A stretch of DNA of 64,000 bases from CBDAQR01 sp965199055. Lineage in GTDB: Bacteria; Pseudomonadota; Gammaproteobacteria; Pseudomonadales; Halieaceae. The stretch covers positions 1,984,001 through 2,048,000 of the forward strand of contig CBDAQR010000003.1 of the NCBI GenBank assembly GCA_965199055.1, given 5' to 3'. The position numbers and the translations under genes were made by a program. Under the pieces are notes generated by a model. The model was not told where the DNA came from and did no database searches. It saw only the letters and a list, made by a program, of their open reading frames with translations. Within the stretch, counting starts at the first letter, position 1, and each line of letters begins with the position of its first letter. Positions 9,350 to 18,394 of the stretch are shown in pieces.

Positions 9350-9943
9350 ATGACGCGCAGTCTTTCTCGCGCCATCACCATCCTTACACTTTGCTCCGTG
9401 GCTGCAATCACGCAGGCGCAGGCACCCAGGGAATCAGACAGCAAGAGCTACACGCTGGAGTCGGCCATCACTGCCCTGCTGGACTGGGGCACAACAGCAG
9501 TCGGTTACAACGAGTACCGCTGGCAGAAAGAATCGAAGAGCAAGCGCGACAGCTTCCGCAATGCACCGATTACGCTTAGCCGCTTCCCGATCGACGCCAC
9601 GCGCATCAACGTCGTAGATGGCAAAGCGCACTACCAGACCCTGCTAGACCTCGGCCGCAATGCCGAAGAATCTCTCGACAAACTGGGTATGAAAACCTTG
9701 CGCAAGGACCGGCGACTGAGTGAAGAGGTCAAGGGCTTCTCCGGGTTCGGCAGGCCCGGAGCCGGCAGTCGCCTGCTGGGTGTTTCAATTTCATTGCGCG
9801 AAGACAGCGACAGACTGGCCATGGAACTGGCCGGACAAACGGCGATTGATATCCAGGGAAGAATCGTAGACGCGGACCCGAATGAGCGAGGCGAGATGCG
9901 CCTGGATATTGAAATCACCTCGTGGCATTCACTAGAGAACTAG
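9350..9943 (+). CDS. Small exported protein of unknown function
   Basis: I do not recognise this 197-residue protein. It begins with a typical Sec signal peptide: positively charged start, hydrophobic core AITILTLCSVAAITQA and a likely cut after QAQA near residue 25. The mature part is charged and mostly soluble, with a glycine-rich FSGFGRPGAGSRLLG near residue 131 and a C-terminal stretch of alternating polar/hydrophobic residues that may be beta-sheet. TTGGAGG lies 8 bases before ATG 9350. It is divergent from the P450 gene and shares the operator at 9282, so it may take part in handling the same substrate in the periplasm. Its stop overlaps the converging GNAT gene by 4 bases. Confidence 0.75.
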   Translation: MTRSLSRAITILTLCSVAAITQAQAPRESDSKSYTLESAITALLDWGTTAVGYNEYRWQKESKSKRDSFRNAPITLSRFPIDATRINVVDGKAHYQTLLDLGRNAEESLDKLGMKTLRKDRRLSEEVKGFSGFGRPGAGSRLLGVSISLREDSDRLAMELAGQTAIDIQGRIVDADPNERGEMRLDIEITSWHSLEN

Positions 9944-10449
9944 AGATCCAATAAGAAGTAGGCGCAGGTATCTCCGTCATCCGGAAACTGCACCGTGCCC
10001 GCGCCCCGAAACCCCAATCTCTCCAGCACTCTGATCGATGCGTGATTGTCCGGGTCAGTGATTGCCGCCAGGCGACGAATGCCGAACTGCTCACGGGCAT
10101 ATTTGACGCAGGCCTGCGCGGCTTCTGTGGCGAATCCCTGGCCGCGCCCTTTGGGCAAAAATGCGTAGCCCAGGTCCACGTAATCGAGAAAGTCCCTTTT
10201 CACCAAACCTGCCATGCCAATGGCCTCGCCATCACTTTTCCGCGTTACCAGATACATGCCGAAACCGTGAGCCTCATAACTGGCGAACACCCGTTCGCGC
10301 AAACTCGCTAGCGCGTCGTCCACCGTTTTGAGTCCGCGGTCGGCTATATTGGCCACAAAATCCGGATCGGTCAGCATCTCCAGGTAGAAAGTGGCGTCCT
10401 CGTCTGTCATCAGCCGCAGGCTGAGGTGGTCCGTTTCAGTTACGCTCAA
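9940..10449 (-). CDS. GNAT family N-acetyltransferase (RimJ/RimL-like)
   Basis: A 169-residue acetyltransferase that would use acetyl-CoA to modify an amine, in the cytoplasm. The opening LSLRLMTDEDATFYLEMLTD and the acetyl-CoA loop KGRGQGFATEAAQA near residue 99 are typical of RimJ/RimL-like enzymes, as is NHASIRVLERLGFR near residue 135. The start is uncertain: the frame opens with TTG 10449, needed to include the first beta-strand LSLRL; the next ATG would remove it. It converges with the exported protein gene (4-base overlap) and shows no clear link to the catabolic genes. Confidence 0.85.
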   Translation of the reverse strand: MSVTETDHLSLRLMTDEDATFYLEMLTDPDFVANIADRGLKTVDDALASLRERVFASYEAHGFGMYLVTRKSDGEAIGMAGLVKRDFLDYVDLGYAFLPKGRGQGFATEAAQACVKYAREQFGIRRLAAITDPDNHASIRVLERLGFRGAGTVQFPDDGDTCAYFLLDL

Positions 10450-10525
10450 ATGACTTGTCTCTGTGTCGATGCTGACTCACTATGCGCTGAGTCGGACCCG
10501 AAGTTCAACCACCTGGAACTGAAAA

Positions 10526-12526
10526 ATGGTCAGAAAAATATTGCTCGGCTGTGTCGCGATTGGCGCTGTCTGGCTTTGGTGGGAATGGGATCACCTGGTG
10601 ATCATGAAGCCCAGCGCGGACCCATGGCAGCCACCACCCACGGCAGCATCCACTGAGCCGCCAATACTACGAGAGCCTTGTCGCGACTACACGCCAACAC
10701 GCCGAGCGCTATTTGGCGACCTTCACATTCACACCCGTTTCTCTTTTGACGCCCGCTCCCGCGATATGTTGGGCAGTGTCGACGATGCCTATCGCTTCGC
10801 ACGCGGAGAAACCATTGGGCTTGGGCCATTCGATGCCGGCGGCAAAGGGCAGCGCACAGCGCAGCTCGAGAGACCACTGGACTTCGCCGCGGTCACCGAT
10901 CACGCGGAATGGATCGGCGAGGTGGTGGCTTGCGACACGCCGGATTCCGCCAGCTATAACTCACAGGCCTGTCGCATCTTCCGCGGCGAGATAAGGGACG
11001 ACAGCTGGGTTTCCAGCCTGATCACAGGCGGACAAGGCAATCGCATGATTTCGATTATCGGCTCAATGGGGCGCTCCAAGGAAGTGTGTGGAGAAAACGC
11101 GGAGCATTGCAGAACCGGCCTGAAATCTGCGTGGGAAGAGAATCAGCGCGCCACCGAAGACTGGTACGATCGCAGTGCCGACTGCAGCTTCACCAGCTTC
11201 CATGGCTACGAACACAGCTACTCACCGGGTCGTTCCAAAGTGCACCGCAATATTATCTTCCGCAATGAACGGGTCCCCGAACTACCAATCTCCTCATTGG
11301 AAGAAAGCGATCCGTACCGTCTGTGGGAGTCCTTGGATGCTTTGTGTGCCGACACCGGTGGTGACTGCGAGGCGCTTTCGATTCCGCACAACTCCAATGT
11401 TTCAAATGGCCGCACCTTCCGGATTCCCTGGCGCGACGCACCGCTCGCGGAGCAGCAGCGGCTCGCCAGCCTGCGTGAACGCTGGGAACCCTTAGTGGAA
11501 ATGATGCAGGTAAAAGGTGAATCGGAATGTGCAGAGGGCCTGTGGCAGGTGTTGGGGGAAGACGACCTTTGCAACTTTGAGAAGATTCGCGAGATGAACA
11601 ATCTGGCCCTCGAAGACTGCGAGGATGACTATGGCACCGGGGCAATCACCGGTGTTGGCTGCCGGTCCCGATTGGACTTTGCCCGCTACGCCCTGGTGGA
11701 AGGCATGGCAGAAAAGCAACGCATAGGCATTAACCCTTATCGCTTCGGCTTTATCGGCAGCACCGACTCTCATAACGCCACCCCAGGCGATACCGACGAG
11801 GAAAACTACCAGGGCTGCTGCGCCAATACCGACAATACGATAGAGACCCGCATGGGGGAGCATAAAGACTTCGCCGGCAGTCCGGTCGTGGCGCGCAACC
11901 CGGGGGGACTCATGGGCGCCTGGGCGGAAGAAAACACGCGCGATGCCCTCTTCGATGCGATGCAGCGCCGAGAAGTCTTTGCCACTAGCGGCCCACGAAT
12001 TACACCGCGCCTGTTTGCTGGCTGGAATATTCCAGACTACGCATGCGACGAAGATACGGCCGCTCTGGGATACACCGGCGGAGTGCCCATGGGCGGAGAA
12101 CTGAAGGCTACGAAAGATCAGGTCTCCCCAACTTTCCTCGCCGCCTCCAGCGCAGACCCCGCCGGAAATCCGCTGCAGCGACTCCAGCTCGTCAAGGTCT
12201 GGCGAGGACAGGGTGATGCATTCCACCAGTCGGTATACGATCTGGCCGGCGGCGAGAACGACGCCTCTGTTGACCTGGACAGTTGCCAACCGACAGGCGC
12301 AGGCGCCAGTCAATTCTGCACCGTTTGGCGCGACCCCGCCTTTGATGCTGGGCAGGATGCAGCTTACTATTTACGGGTGGTGGAGAACCCTTCCTGTCGC
12401 TGGAGCTGGCGTCAGTGCTTACAACTACCAGAAGCTGAACGGCCATCGGCCTGTAACAACCCCAAGATACCAAGGATTATTCAGGAGCGAGCCTGGACTT
12501 CACCCATCTGGGTATCATCGAGTTAG
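10526..12526 (+). CDS. DUF3604 protein (PHP-like metal-dependent), membrane anchored
   Basis: A 666-residue DUF3604 protein. An N-terminal hydrophobic segment (residues about 4-20, KILLGCVAIGAVWLWW) probably anchors it to the inner membrane with the rest in the periplasm. GDLHIHTRFSFDA near residue 65 and FAAVTDHAEWIG near 119, with GSTDSHNA near 411, form PHP-type metal-binding His/Asp motifs. Many cysteines in the second half (CADTGGDC, CCANTDN) suit disulfides in an exported protein. DUF3604 proteins are common beside steroid and hydrocarbon genes in marine bacteria, but no reaction is firmly known. It is 6 bases upstream of glpD. Confidence 0.88.
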   Translation: MVRKILLGCVAIGAVWLWWEWDHLVIMKPSADPWQPPPTAASTEPPILREPCRDYTPTRRALFGDLHIHTRFSFDARSRDMLGSVDDAYRFARGETIGLGPFDAGGKGQRTAQLERPLDFAAVTDHAEWIGEVVACDTPDSASYNSQACRIFRGEIRDDSWVSSLITGGQGNRMISIIGSMGRSKEVCGENAEHCRTGLKSAWEENQRATEDWYDRSADCSFTSFHGYEHSYSPGRSKVHRNIIFRNERVPELPISSLEESDPYRLWESLDALCADTGGDCEALSIPHNSNVSNGRTFRIPWRDAPLAEQQRLASLRERWEPLVEMMQVKGESECAEGLWQVLGEDDLCNFEKIREMNNLALEDCEDDYGTGAITGVGCRSRLDFARYALVEGMAEKQRIGINPYRFGFIGSTDSHNATPGDTDEENYQGCCANTDNTIETRMGEHKDFAGSPVVARNPGGLMGAWAEENTRDALFDAMQRREVFATSGPRITPRLFAGWNIPDYACDEDTAALGYTGGVPMGGELKATKDQVSPTFLAASSADPAGNPLQRLQLVKVWRGQGDAFHQSVYDLAGGENDASVDLDSCQPTGAGASQFCTVWRDPAFDAGQDAAYYLRVVENPSCRWSWRQCLQLPEAERPSACNNPKIPRIIQERAWTSPIWVSSS

Positions 12527-12532
12527 ACGAGC

Positions 12533-14038
12533 ATGAGTGAACAGATGTACGACCTGTTAATTGTCGGCGGCGACATCAACGGCGCTGGCGTGGCACGCGA
12601 TGCGGCAGGCCGCGGTATGAAAGTGCTGCTGATAGAAATGAATGACATCGCATCGGCCACCAGCTCTGCCAGTACCAAATTAATACACGGCGGGCTTCGC
12701 TATCTTGAGCACTACGAATTCAGTCTGGTGCGCGAATCTCTGAAAGAGCGCGAAGTCCTGCTGCGCTCTGCACCACACCTCGTCTCACCGATGCGCTTCG
12801 TGTTACCGCATCGTAAGGGACTGAGGCCGGCATGGATGATTCGTTTGGGACTGTTTCTTTACGACCACATCGGCGAGCGGAAGAAACTGCCGGGCTCGCA
12901 CCGCCTGCGCCTGCTCGATTCCAGCGAAGGCGCGCCTCTGCAAGACCGCTTTTCAGTGGGTTTTGATTATTCGGACTGCTGGGTAGACGATGCCCGATTA
13001 GTGGTGGCCAACCTGCTGAGCGCACGCGAGAACGGCGCGGTCGTTCGCACCCGCACCGAGTTCATATCCGCCCGACGCGGCGAGCAATCCTGGACGATCA
13101 CACTGTCGGACCCCGCGGGCAAGCATTACAACATTGAGGCGCGCGGCATCGTAAACGCCGCTGGCCCCTGGGTGGATGAAGTCTTGCAACGCAGCCTTGG
13201 CGAACCCGGCAAGCGCCACATCAGGCTGGTTAAGGGCAGTCATATTATTGTGCCGCGGCGCGTTGAGGGCGACCACGCTTACTTGCTGCAGCACGCAGAC
13301 GGGCGCATCGGTTTTGTGATCCCCTATCGCGAGCACTACACATTAATTGGTACGACCGATGTTTCCTACGAGGGCGACCCCGCTCAGGTACGCTGCAGCG
13401 AGGAAGAGATCGACTACATGTGCGAGTTGGTGAACGACTATTTCGAGACCCCTGTGACAGCGGACGAGGTTGTGAGTACCTATTCTGGTGTACGCCCACT
13501 CTACGACGACGGCACTGAGAAGGCACAAGCCATTACGCGTGATTATGTGCTGGATCTGCGCGGCAAGAAGAAAAAACTGGCACCCATGCTCTCCATTTAC
13601 GGCGGCAAGCTCACGACTTTCCGCAAGCTCGCAGAGGAAGTGCTGTCCAAACTGCAGCCTTTAATGGGTTTCGACAAGAAAACCTGGACGTCGAAGGTGC
13701 CGCTTGCTGGAGGCGACATGCACAATGCTGACTTCCCTTTGTTTCTGGGACAGCTGAATAAGCGCTATCCCTGGCTGGCAGCACACACTCGCCAACGACT
13801 GGCGCTGGCCTAGGGCAATGCTATCGATTCTCTGCTGGAGGGCGCGCAATCTCTCGATGACCTCGGGGAATTATTCGGCGCCGACTTATATCGACGTGAG
13901 GTCGACTGGATGCGGCACCAGGAATGGGCGGTATCGAGTGATGATATTTTGTGGCGCCGCAGCAAGCTCGGTATGGAGTTCACCGCAGAACAGGTGAATC
14001 GACTCAACGCCTATCTGGCCGACAACGGTGCCGCTTAA
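12533..14038 (+). pseudogene. glpD: Aerobic glycerol-3-phosphate dehydrogenase, interrupted by in-frame TAG
   Basis: The frame encodes 426 residues of GlpD, the membrane-associated FAD enzyme oxidising glycerol-3-phosphate to dihydroxyacetone phosphate, then meets TAG at 13811-13813. The same frame continues without any further stop to TAA 14036-14038 for 74 more residues, including REVDWMRHQEW and DDILWRRSKLG, the normal GlpD C-terminus. LALA-stop-GN suggests a Tyr codon (LAYGN) changed to amber. N-terminal marks ASATSSASTKLIHGGLRYLE (residue 41 on) are intact, but the Rossmann loop reads GGDING where GGGING is usual. This may be a real pseudogene, a readthrough case, or a sequencing error. 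Without the C-terminal domain the 426-residue product is probably inactive. Confidence 0.85.
13811..13813 (+). other. In-frame amber codon within glpD
   Basis: TAG interrupts an otherwise continuous GlpD frame, between ...RLALA and GNAID.... A single substitution from TAC or TAT would give it. No frameshift or missing sequence is seen around it. Confidence 0.85.
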
Positions 14039-14576
14039 CGAGACTTTACTCTGGCCGCTGCTGTTCACCGGCTCTATCGCGCTTAGCTTCGTATTAGGGC
14101 AACTATTTCCCGCCTTAAGCAGGCAGCTAGCCTTGCACCCGCGCCGCAAATCCCTGTGGCAATTGATTACGTTTCACTGGGTTCACGGCAACTGGCGTCA
14201 CCTGCTTTTCAACCTATTCCCCCTCTTCATACTCTCGACGCTGATCCTGATACAGGGTGAAGGTCATTTCCCTCGGGTCACTGCCTGCATTTTTGTTGTT
14301 GCCGGCACCGGCACCTGGCTGTGCAGTACGGCGACCCGTGTGGCCGGGGCCTCGGCTCTGGTATTCGGCTATTGGGGGTTTGTGGTAAGCGCGGCAGCCA
14401 TTAGCGGCGAGCCCGCCTGGACCGCCGCCGCTGCTATCACGCTGCTATTTTACTCGGGACTGTGGGCATCGCTGGGCCGGGTAGAGAAAGGCATCTCCTG
14501 GTCAGCCCACTTCTGGGGTTTGTGCGGCGGCATACTGGCCGCTCTCACGCAATTCGGCGCTTTGTCGCAGCTCTAG
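14028..14576 (+). CDS. Rhomboid family intramembrane serine protease (rhombosortase-like)
   Basis: The 182-residue protein is a short membrane protein with about six hydrophobic segments and rhomboid marks: HGNWRHLLFN (residues 53-62) at the second segment, GASALVFG (107-114) giving the catalytic Ser109, and SAHFWG with the probable catalytic His161. It would cut membrane-embedded substrates; its small size resembles rhombosortases that process GlyGly-CTERM proteins, though no such protein is seen in the window. The start is GTG 14028, overlapping the end of the glpD remnant by 11 bases, so it may formerly have been coupled to full-length glpD translation. Confidence 0.85.
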   Translation: MPLNETLLWPLLFTGSIALSFVLGQLFPALSRQLALHPRRKSLWQLITFHWVHGNWRHLLFNLFPLFILSTLILIQGEGHFPRVTACIFVVAGTGTWLCSTATRVAGASALVFGYWGFVVSAAAISGEPAWTAAAAITLLFYSGLWASLGRVEKGISWSAHFWGLCGGILAALTQFGALSQL

Positions 14577-14600
14577 AAACGTGCGCATACTCCACAGCGA

Positions 14601-15212
14601 CTAGTACAGCTCGTCGCGGTAGTTCTCCTCGAGAGCGTCTTCGATCACTTTGGTCTCCACATCCAGCTTACGCGCGGCCTGCTTGGCGATGATGGAGGAG
14701 GCTCTTTCCGGCCAGGTGTCCGGCTGCCACATGCCTGAGCGGATCATAGCTTTGCCGCAGTGAAAGAAGCACTCCTCTATCTCAACCGAGGTGGCAAGCA
14801 GAGCGGGCTTGCCCTTAGCAGAGAGGCGTTCAAGCAGTGCTGGATCTTTGCTGAGAGTGGCTTTGCCTTTTACCCGAAGCGTTTCACGGGAATTCGGGGT
14901 CACGAAAAGAAGGCCGATGGAGGAATTGTCCAGCAGATTGCGAAAGCCCATCACCAGTTTGTTGCCGGGTCGATCCGGTATGTGCAGCTGGGTCGGGCTT
15001 TCGACGTACACGAAACCCGCTGGATCTCCTTTGGGTGAAATATCGGGGTTGCCTTGGGCATCCAGCGTCGAAATCAATACCAGAGTTGAGCTGGCTATGA
15101 AGCTTTCCATTTCAGGCTCAAGCTCGGCGACGACTTTCGACTTCACGAAGTCGTTCGCCTCGCCCATGTGCTCTACCAGGGCCTCGACGGTATTGATGAT
15201 ATGTTCGCTCAT
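14601..15212 (-). CDS. Pyridoxamine 5'-phosphate oxidase family protein (MSMEG_1061-like)
   Basis: A 203-residue flavin- or F420-binding split-barrel protein. The central part LVLISTLDAQGNPDISPKGD (residues about 44-63) and IPDRPGNKLVMGFRNLLDN near 77 are typical of the PNPOx-like group described from mycobacteria, where members bind FMN, F420 or heme. It would act in the cytoplasm as a reductase or oxidase of unknown substrate. ATG 15212 has GGGAG 7 bases upstream. It is last in a - strand row P450 / ThuA-like / PNPOx, with 69 bases between it and the ThuA-like gene. Confidence 0.82.
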   Translation of the reverse strand: MSEHIINTVEALVEHMGEANDFVKSKVVAELEPEMESFIASSTLVLISTLDAQGNPDISPKGDPAGFVYVESPTQLHIPDRPGNKLVMGFRNLLDNSSIGLLFVTPNSRETLRVKGKATLSKDPALLERLSAKGKPALLATSVEIEECFFHCGKAMIRSGMWQPDTWPERASSIIAKQAARKLDVETKVIEDALEENYRDELY

Positions 15213-15281
15213 AGTGCTACTCCCAACGATCGTCGCAGCAGTGTAGCCGATCAGCGCCAGCTTTGGGGCACTCGGCTTAGC

Positions 15282-16136
15282 TTACTGTTGTGCTTGCTGT
15301 TGGGCTTGCTGTTGATTGCGGACTCGCGCCCACAGGTGTGCGTCTTCACTGCTCACCCAGCGCACGGCGTTGTGCACCAAGCGCTGAAAGTGCTCGTTGT
15401 TATACGCGTCGGGCGTATCACCACCCTGCAGGTAAACGATGGGGCTGTTGCCATAGCTCTTGATCCAACCGACGAGGTTGGAACCGTCGGGATGCGACCA
15501 ATTTTCCTGACTATAGAGGGTTCCCTCGACCGCGCGCTTAGCCGAGTAAAAGTTCTCACCACTGAAACGGTAGTCGCTCTGCAACAGCGGTATCACACTG
15601 TCGGTAAATATCGGGCACAGATACAGCTCGTCGGTCATATCGAAGCGCGGCGGCAAGCCTTGTGTAACTGGATGCTCAGCGAGCACCTGCAATTCGTGCT
15701 CCACGGCGTGCCGGTAACCGGAATCCGGCCAGTCCTCTCCACGCAGTTGGGCCGGGCGATAATGGAAGCGTCCACCCACAATCTCGGCGTACTCATCCCA
15801 GGCTGGCCACGCAGCAATACTGTGGTGCATGAAAACAAAGCCCATGCCCGCTTCCAGCAGGTCCAGCAGCGCGGTTTTAAATTCTGGATCTGGCTCAACG
15901 AGCCCCGGCGCATCAGCGGCCGTGAAGTCCACGCCAGGCATGTCATAGCAAACGCAGGCGGCGAATTGCTCTCTCAGCTCGGGTTTAAACAGGTGCTGGG
16001 CAGCGGGCTGCTCAACCAGGGACCAGCGATAGTCGTCGAGCCCGTCAAACAATGCTGCGAAAGCGTCACGTTCATAGGGGTGGCCTTTGGCGGTCACCAG
16101 CAGTGACTGATCCGCGCTGTAGTTAATGACATCCAT
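15282..16136 (-). CDS. ThuA-like (trehalose utilisation-type) domain protein
   Basis: A 284-residue protein with a class I glutamine amidotransferase-like ThuA fold. Visible family features are GMGFVFMHHSIAAWPAWDEYAEIVGGRF near residues 97-124, with the HH pair and the GG, HPVTQGLPPRFDMTDELY near 158, and VGWIKSYG with VYLQGGD toward the end. The C-terminus ends in a Gln/Ala repeat (QQQAQQQAQQ) that is probably disordered. It follows the second P450 by about 50 bases, with a hairpin in between. A second ThuA-like gene lies at 18395, across the P450. The reaction of ThuA proteins is poorly known; some related proteins act on oxidised sugars. Confidence 0.8.
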   Translation of the reverse strand: MDVINYSADQSLLVTAKGHPYERDAFAALFDGLDDYRWSLVEQPAAQHLFKPELREQFAACVCYDMPGVDFTAADAPGLVEPDPEFKTALLDLLEAGMGFVFMHHSIAAWPAWDEYAEIVGGRFHYRPAQLRGEDWPDSGYRHAVEHELQVLAEHPVTQGLPPRFDMTDELYLCPIFTDSVIPLLQSDYRFSGENFYSAKRAVEGTLYSQENWSHPDGSNLVGWIKSYGNSPIVYLQGGDTPDAYNNEHFQRLVHNAVRWVSSEDAHLWARVRNQQQAQQQAQQ

Positions 16137-16155
16137 GTCCCCAGCTTAGATCAAT

Positions 16156-16178
16156 GCGCGGGTTTCCAAAACACGCGC
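16156..16178 (-). other. Intercistronic stem-loop between P450 and ThuA-like gene
   Basis: GCGCG and CGCGC plus inner GTTT and AAAC pair around CCA, with one mismatched pair between the two helices. There is no T-run on either strand, so it is more likely an mRNA-processing or attenuating hairpin than a terminator. Confidence 0.4.
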
Positions 16179-16187
16179 TAAATAGTT

Positions 16188-17423
16188 TCAGCGCTTGTCG
16201 AAGGTGATATGCAGGTCATTCAGACCACGCAGAATCAGGTTGGGCCAGTGGCTGTGGGTGTTCTTGCCCTCGGCAAACTGCCAGTTGGTGGTGCGCTTGA
16301 GCAGGGCCTCCATAGCCACATTCACTTCTTTGCGTGCCAGTTGGGCACCCAGGCAAAAGTGCACGCCCTGGCCGAAGGCCAGGTTGTCTTTCGCGTTCTC
16401 GCGCTCAATTCGGAAACTTTCCGGGTCTTCGAAAACGGTCTCGTCGCGGTCCGCGGACGCAAATCGAACCATCAGCATGGAACCGGCGGGGATAGCAACG
16501 CCAGCCAACTCTGTGTCGGCTTTCACCTTGCGCCACAGTCCGCAACTGGGCGTGGCCATGCGCAGGATTTCCTCCACCGCATTGGGTACGAGCGAGGGAT
16601 CATCTTGCAACTTATCAAACTCTGCCGGGTTCTCGATCAAGTACTTCACCCCCGCAGCAATCGTAGCGCGAGAAGTTTCATTGCCGGCTACCAGCAGCTG
16701 CTGCAAGATGCTGAGGGTCTCCTCCATGGTGAGCAGGCGATCATCGTCGATCCGCGCCTGGGCCAGGTCAGAAATGATGTTGTCCTCGGGATTCTCGCGC
16801 AGCTCTTCAACCTTGGCGGCAAAGTAGTGCTGAAACTCGACTATAGCCTTTGCATCCTCCAGCTCCTTCTCCTCGTCGGCGAATTGGCTGAGGCTGGAGC
16901 CAAAGCAGTCGGACCAATGCTTGAACTTCTCCAGATTGTCACGCGGCACACCTAGCTGGTCGGCGATAACGTAAATGGGGAAAGGCACACAGAAACGATT
17001 AAGGAAGTCCACCTCGCCCTCATCGATCCAATCGTCGATCAGTTCGTTAACAATTTCTTCCATATAGGCAGTCATGCCCTCCACTCGCTTGTTGGAGAAC
17101 ACCTTGTTCAGCAAAGAGCGGTAGACCTTGTGCCGAGGTGGGTCCAAGGTGAGCAGAGTGTCGACAGGTGCGTAGCCTTCCATCAGCACTTTAACGGCCT
17201 CCGGGTTCTTGCGCGGCGGCGTTAACTCCTCGGCAAAATCGTTGGAAAAAACGTCTGTGCGCTTAAGCGCGGCCTTCACATCCTCGTAACGACTGACGAA
17301 GAAAATATTGGTATTGGGAAGCTGGTAAACGGGCGCTTCCTTGCGGGCCGCTTTATAGAATTCGTAAGGGCATTCAATGACTTCCGGGTCAAAGAAATCG
17401 TAATCTGAAAGTGCTTTTCCCAT
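16188..17423 (-). CDS. Cytochrome P450 (second copy)
   Basis: A 411-residue soluble P450 related to, but clearly different from, the one at 7971. It keeps the I-helix AGNETSRAT near residue 242, the EEILR of the K helix, and the heme loop FGQGVHFCLG (350-359) with ligand Cys357. The start ATG 17423 fits the family start YDFFDPEVIECPYEFY and has a GGGGG stretch about 9 bases upstream; the frame opens 16 codons earlier with TTG. It is divergent from the SDR operon and shares the operator at 17493. It probably hydroxylates an intermediate of the same pathway; redox partners are not in the window. Confidence 0.92.
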   Translation of the reverse strand: MGKALSDYDFFDPEVIECPYEFYKAARKEAPVYQLPNTNIFFVSRYEDVKAALKRTDVFSNDFAEELTPPRKNPEAVKVLMEGYAPVDTLLTLDPPRHKVYRSLLNKVFSNKRVEGMTAYMEEIVNELIDDWIDEGEVDFLNRFCVPFPIYVIADQLGVPRDNLEKFKHWSDCFGSSLSQFADEEKELEDAKAIVEFQHYFAAKVEELRENPEDNIISDLAQARIDDDRLLTMEETLSILQQLLVAGNETSRATIAAGVKYLIENPAEFDKLQDDPSLVPNAVEEILRMATPSCGLWRKVKADTELAGVAIPAGSMLMVRFASADRDETVFEDPESFRIERENAKDNLAFGQGVHFCLGAQLARKEVNVAMEALLKRTTNWQFAEGKNTHSHWPNLILRGLNDLHITFDKR

Positions 17424-17492
17424 GCTGAAACCCCCGGTTTTATTGGTCTTGGAGACAATTGAAGTGGCCAAACCCTACTGCAGAAAAAAAAT

Positions 17493-17510
17493 ACAGTCAA
17501 TTCTGATTGT
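17493..17510. promoter_or_regulatory. Palindromic operator, copy B
   Basis: ACAGTCAATTCTGATTGT has two perfect ACARTCA / TGAYTGT half-sites with a 4-base spacer, between an A8 tract and a T7 tract. It lies between the divergent P450 (-) and SDR operon (+). On + a weak promoter is possible with TTGTTT at 17507 and TAATTT 17 bases later, which would put the operator over the -35 box. Confidence 0.7.
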
Positions 17511-17592
17511 TTTTTTCAGGCCTTCCTGATAATTTTGCTAGTCTCTTTAGATCTACATCAAAAAATAACGAACTACTCACGAGGTAAACACC

Positions 17593-18351
17593 ATGGATCT
17601 TGGTCTCAAGGGCAAGAAAGCAGTCATCACTGGCGGTTCGAAAGGCATCGGACGCGCTATCGCCAATCTCATGATCGCCGAGGGTGCAGACGTCGCAATT
17701 TGCGCGCGTAACGGCGACGAAGTTGACGCCGCCGTCGCTGAGCTTTCAGCCTCTGGCAAGGCGATTGGTGCTGCGGTGGATGTTGCCGACAAAGCAGCCC
17801 TGCAAGGCTGGATTGCCAGTGCTGCAGAAGAGTTGGGCGGGATAGACATCCTGGTGCCAAACGTGAGTGCTGGCGGCGGGCAGATGGATGAGAACGGCTG
17901 GCGCGCCAATCTCGAGGTCGACATTCTCGGTACCACCAATGCCATTGAGGCAGCCATGCCCTCACTGCAAGCTTCTGATTCTGGAGCCATCGTGGCTATC
18001 GCCACCACCGCAGCGGTCGAAGATTTCCTTGGTCCGCAAACCTATAACGCGATGAAAGCAGCGTTGATCGTACACGCTCAGGGTCTGGCTCAGGCGCTGG
18101 CTGGTAGCGGCATTCGCGTCAATACGGTTTCTCCCGGTCCGATCATGATCGAGGGTGGTGCCTGGGACTTCATCCAGAACAACATGCCCGATATCTACAA
18201 CTCTGCCCTGGCCGGCCAGCCGATGGGCCGCATGGGTAGCGCCGACGAGGTCGCCAATGCGGTGACTTTCCTCGCCAGCCCGGCAGCGAGCTGGGTCACC
18301 GGCGTGAACCTGGTCGTCGACGGTGGCTTCACCAAGCGCGTGCAGCTGTAA
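17593..18351 (+). CDS. Short-chain dehydrogenase/reductase (SDR)
   Basis: A 252-residue classical SDR that oxidises an alcohol or reduces a ketone with NAD(P). The cofactor loop TGGSKGIG is at 13-20, the NVSAG motif at 90-94, and the catalytic pair Tyr151/Lys155 in YNAMK. Thirteen residues before the Tyr, where Ser is normal, there is Thr138 (ATTAA), a change that may be tolerated. The C-terminal WVTGVNLVVDGGFTK is standard. GAGGTAAACACC precedes ATG 17593. It is the first gene of a seven-gene + operon that continues to the VOC protein and is probably controlled by the operator at 17493. Confidence 0.92.
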   Translation: MDLGLKGKKAVITGGSKGIGRAIANLMIAEGADVAICARNGDEVDAAVAELSASGKAIGAAVDVADKAALQGWIASAAEELGGIDILVPNVSAGGGQMDENGWRANLEVDILGTTNAIEAAMPSLQASDSGAIVAIATTAAVEDFLGPQTYNAMKAALIVHAQGLAQALAGSGIRVNTVSPGPIMIEGGAWDFIQNNMPDIYNSALAGQPMGRMGSADEVANAVTFLASPAASWVTGVNLVVDGGFTKRVQL

Positions 18352-18394
18352 ATAGCGCGGAAATCACCCGAATAGAACCGATTGGGAGGCGTCC

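Noticed and set aside
10475..10494. GACTCA...TGAGTC dyad before the DUF3604 gene
   Set aside because: Only 6-bp arms, single copy, not positioned on a recognisable promoter; may be chance.
15282..15330. Repeated CTTGCTGTTGGG-like units near the end of the ThuA-like gene, as a possible tandem repeat or CRISPR-like element
   Set aside because: They encode a short Gln/Ala tail in frame; no spacers or longer array.
15168..16106. 312-codon open frame on + opposite the ThuA-like gene
   Set aside because: It covers the ThuA-like and PNPOx genes antisense, has no family motif and no ribosome site, and follows from GC-biased codon use of the real genes.
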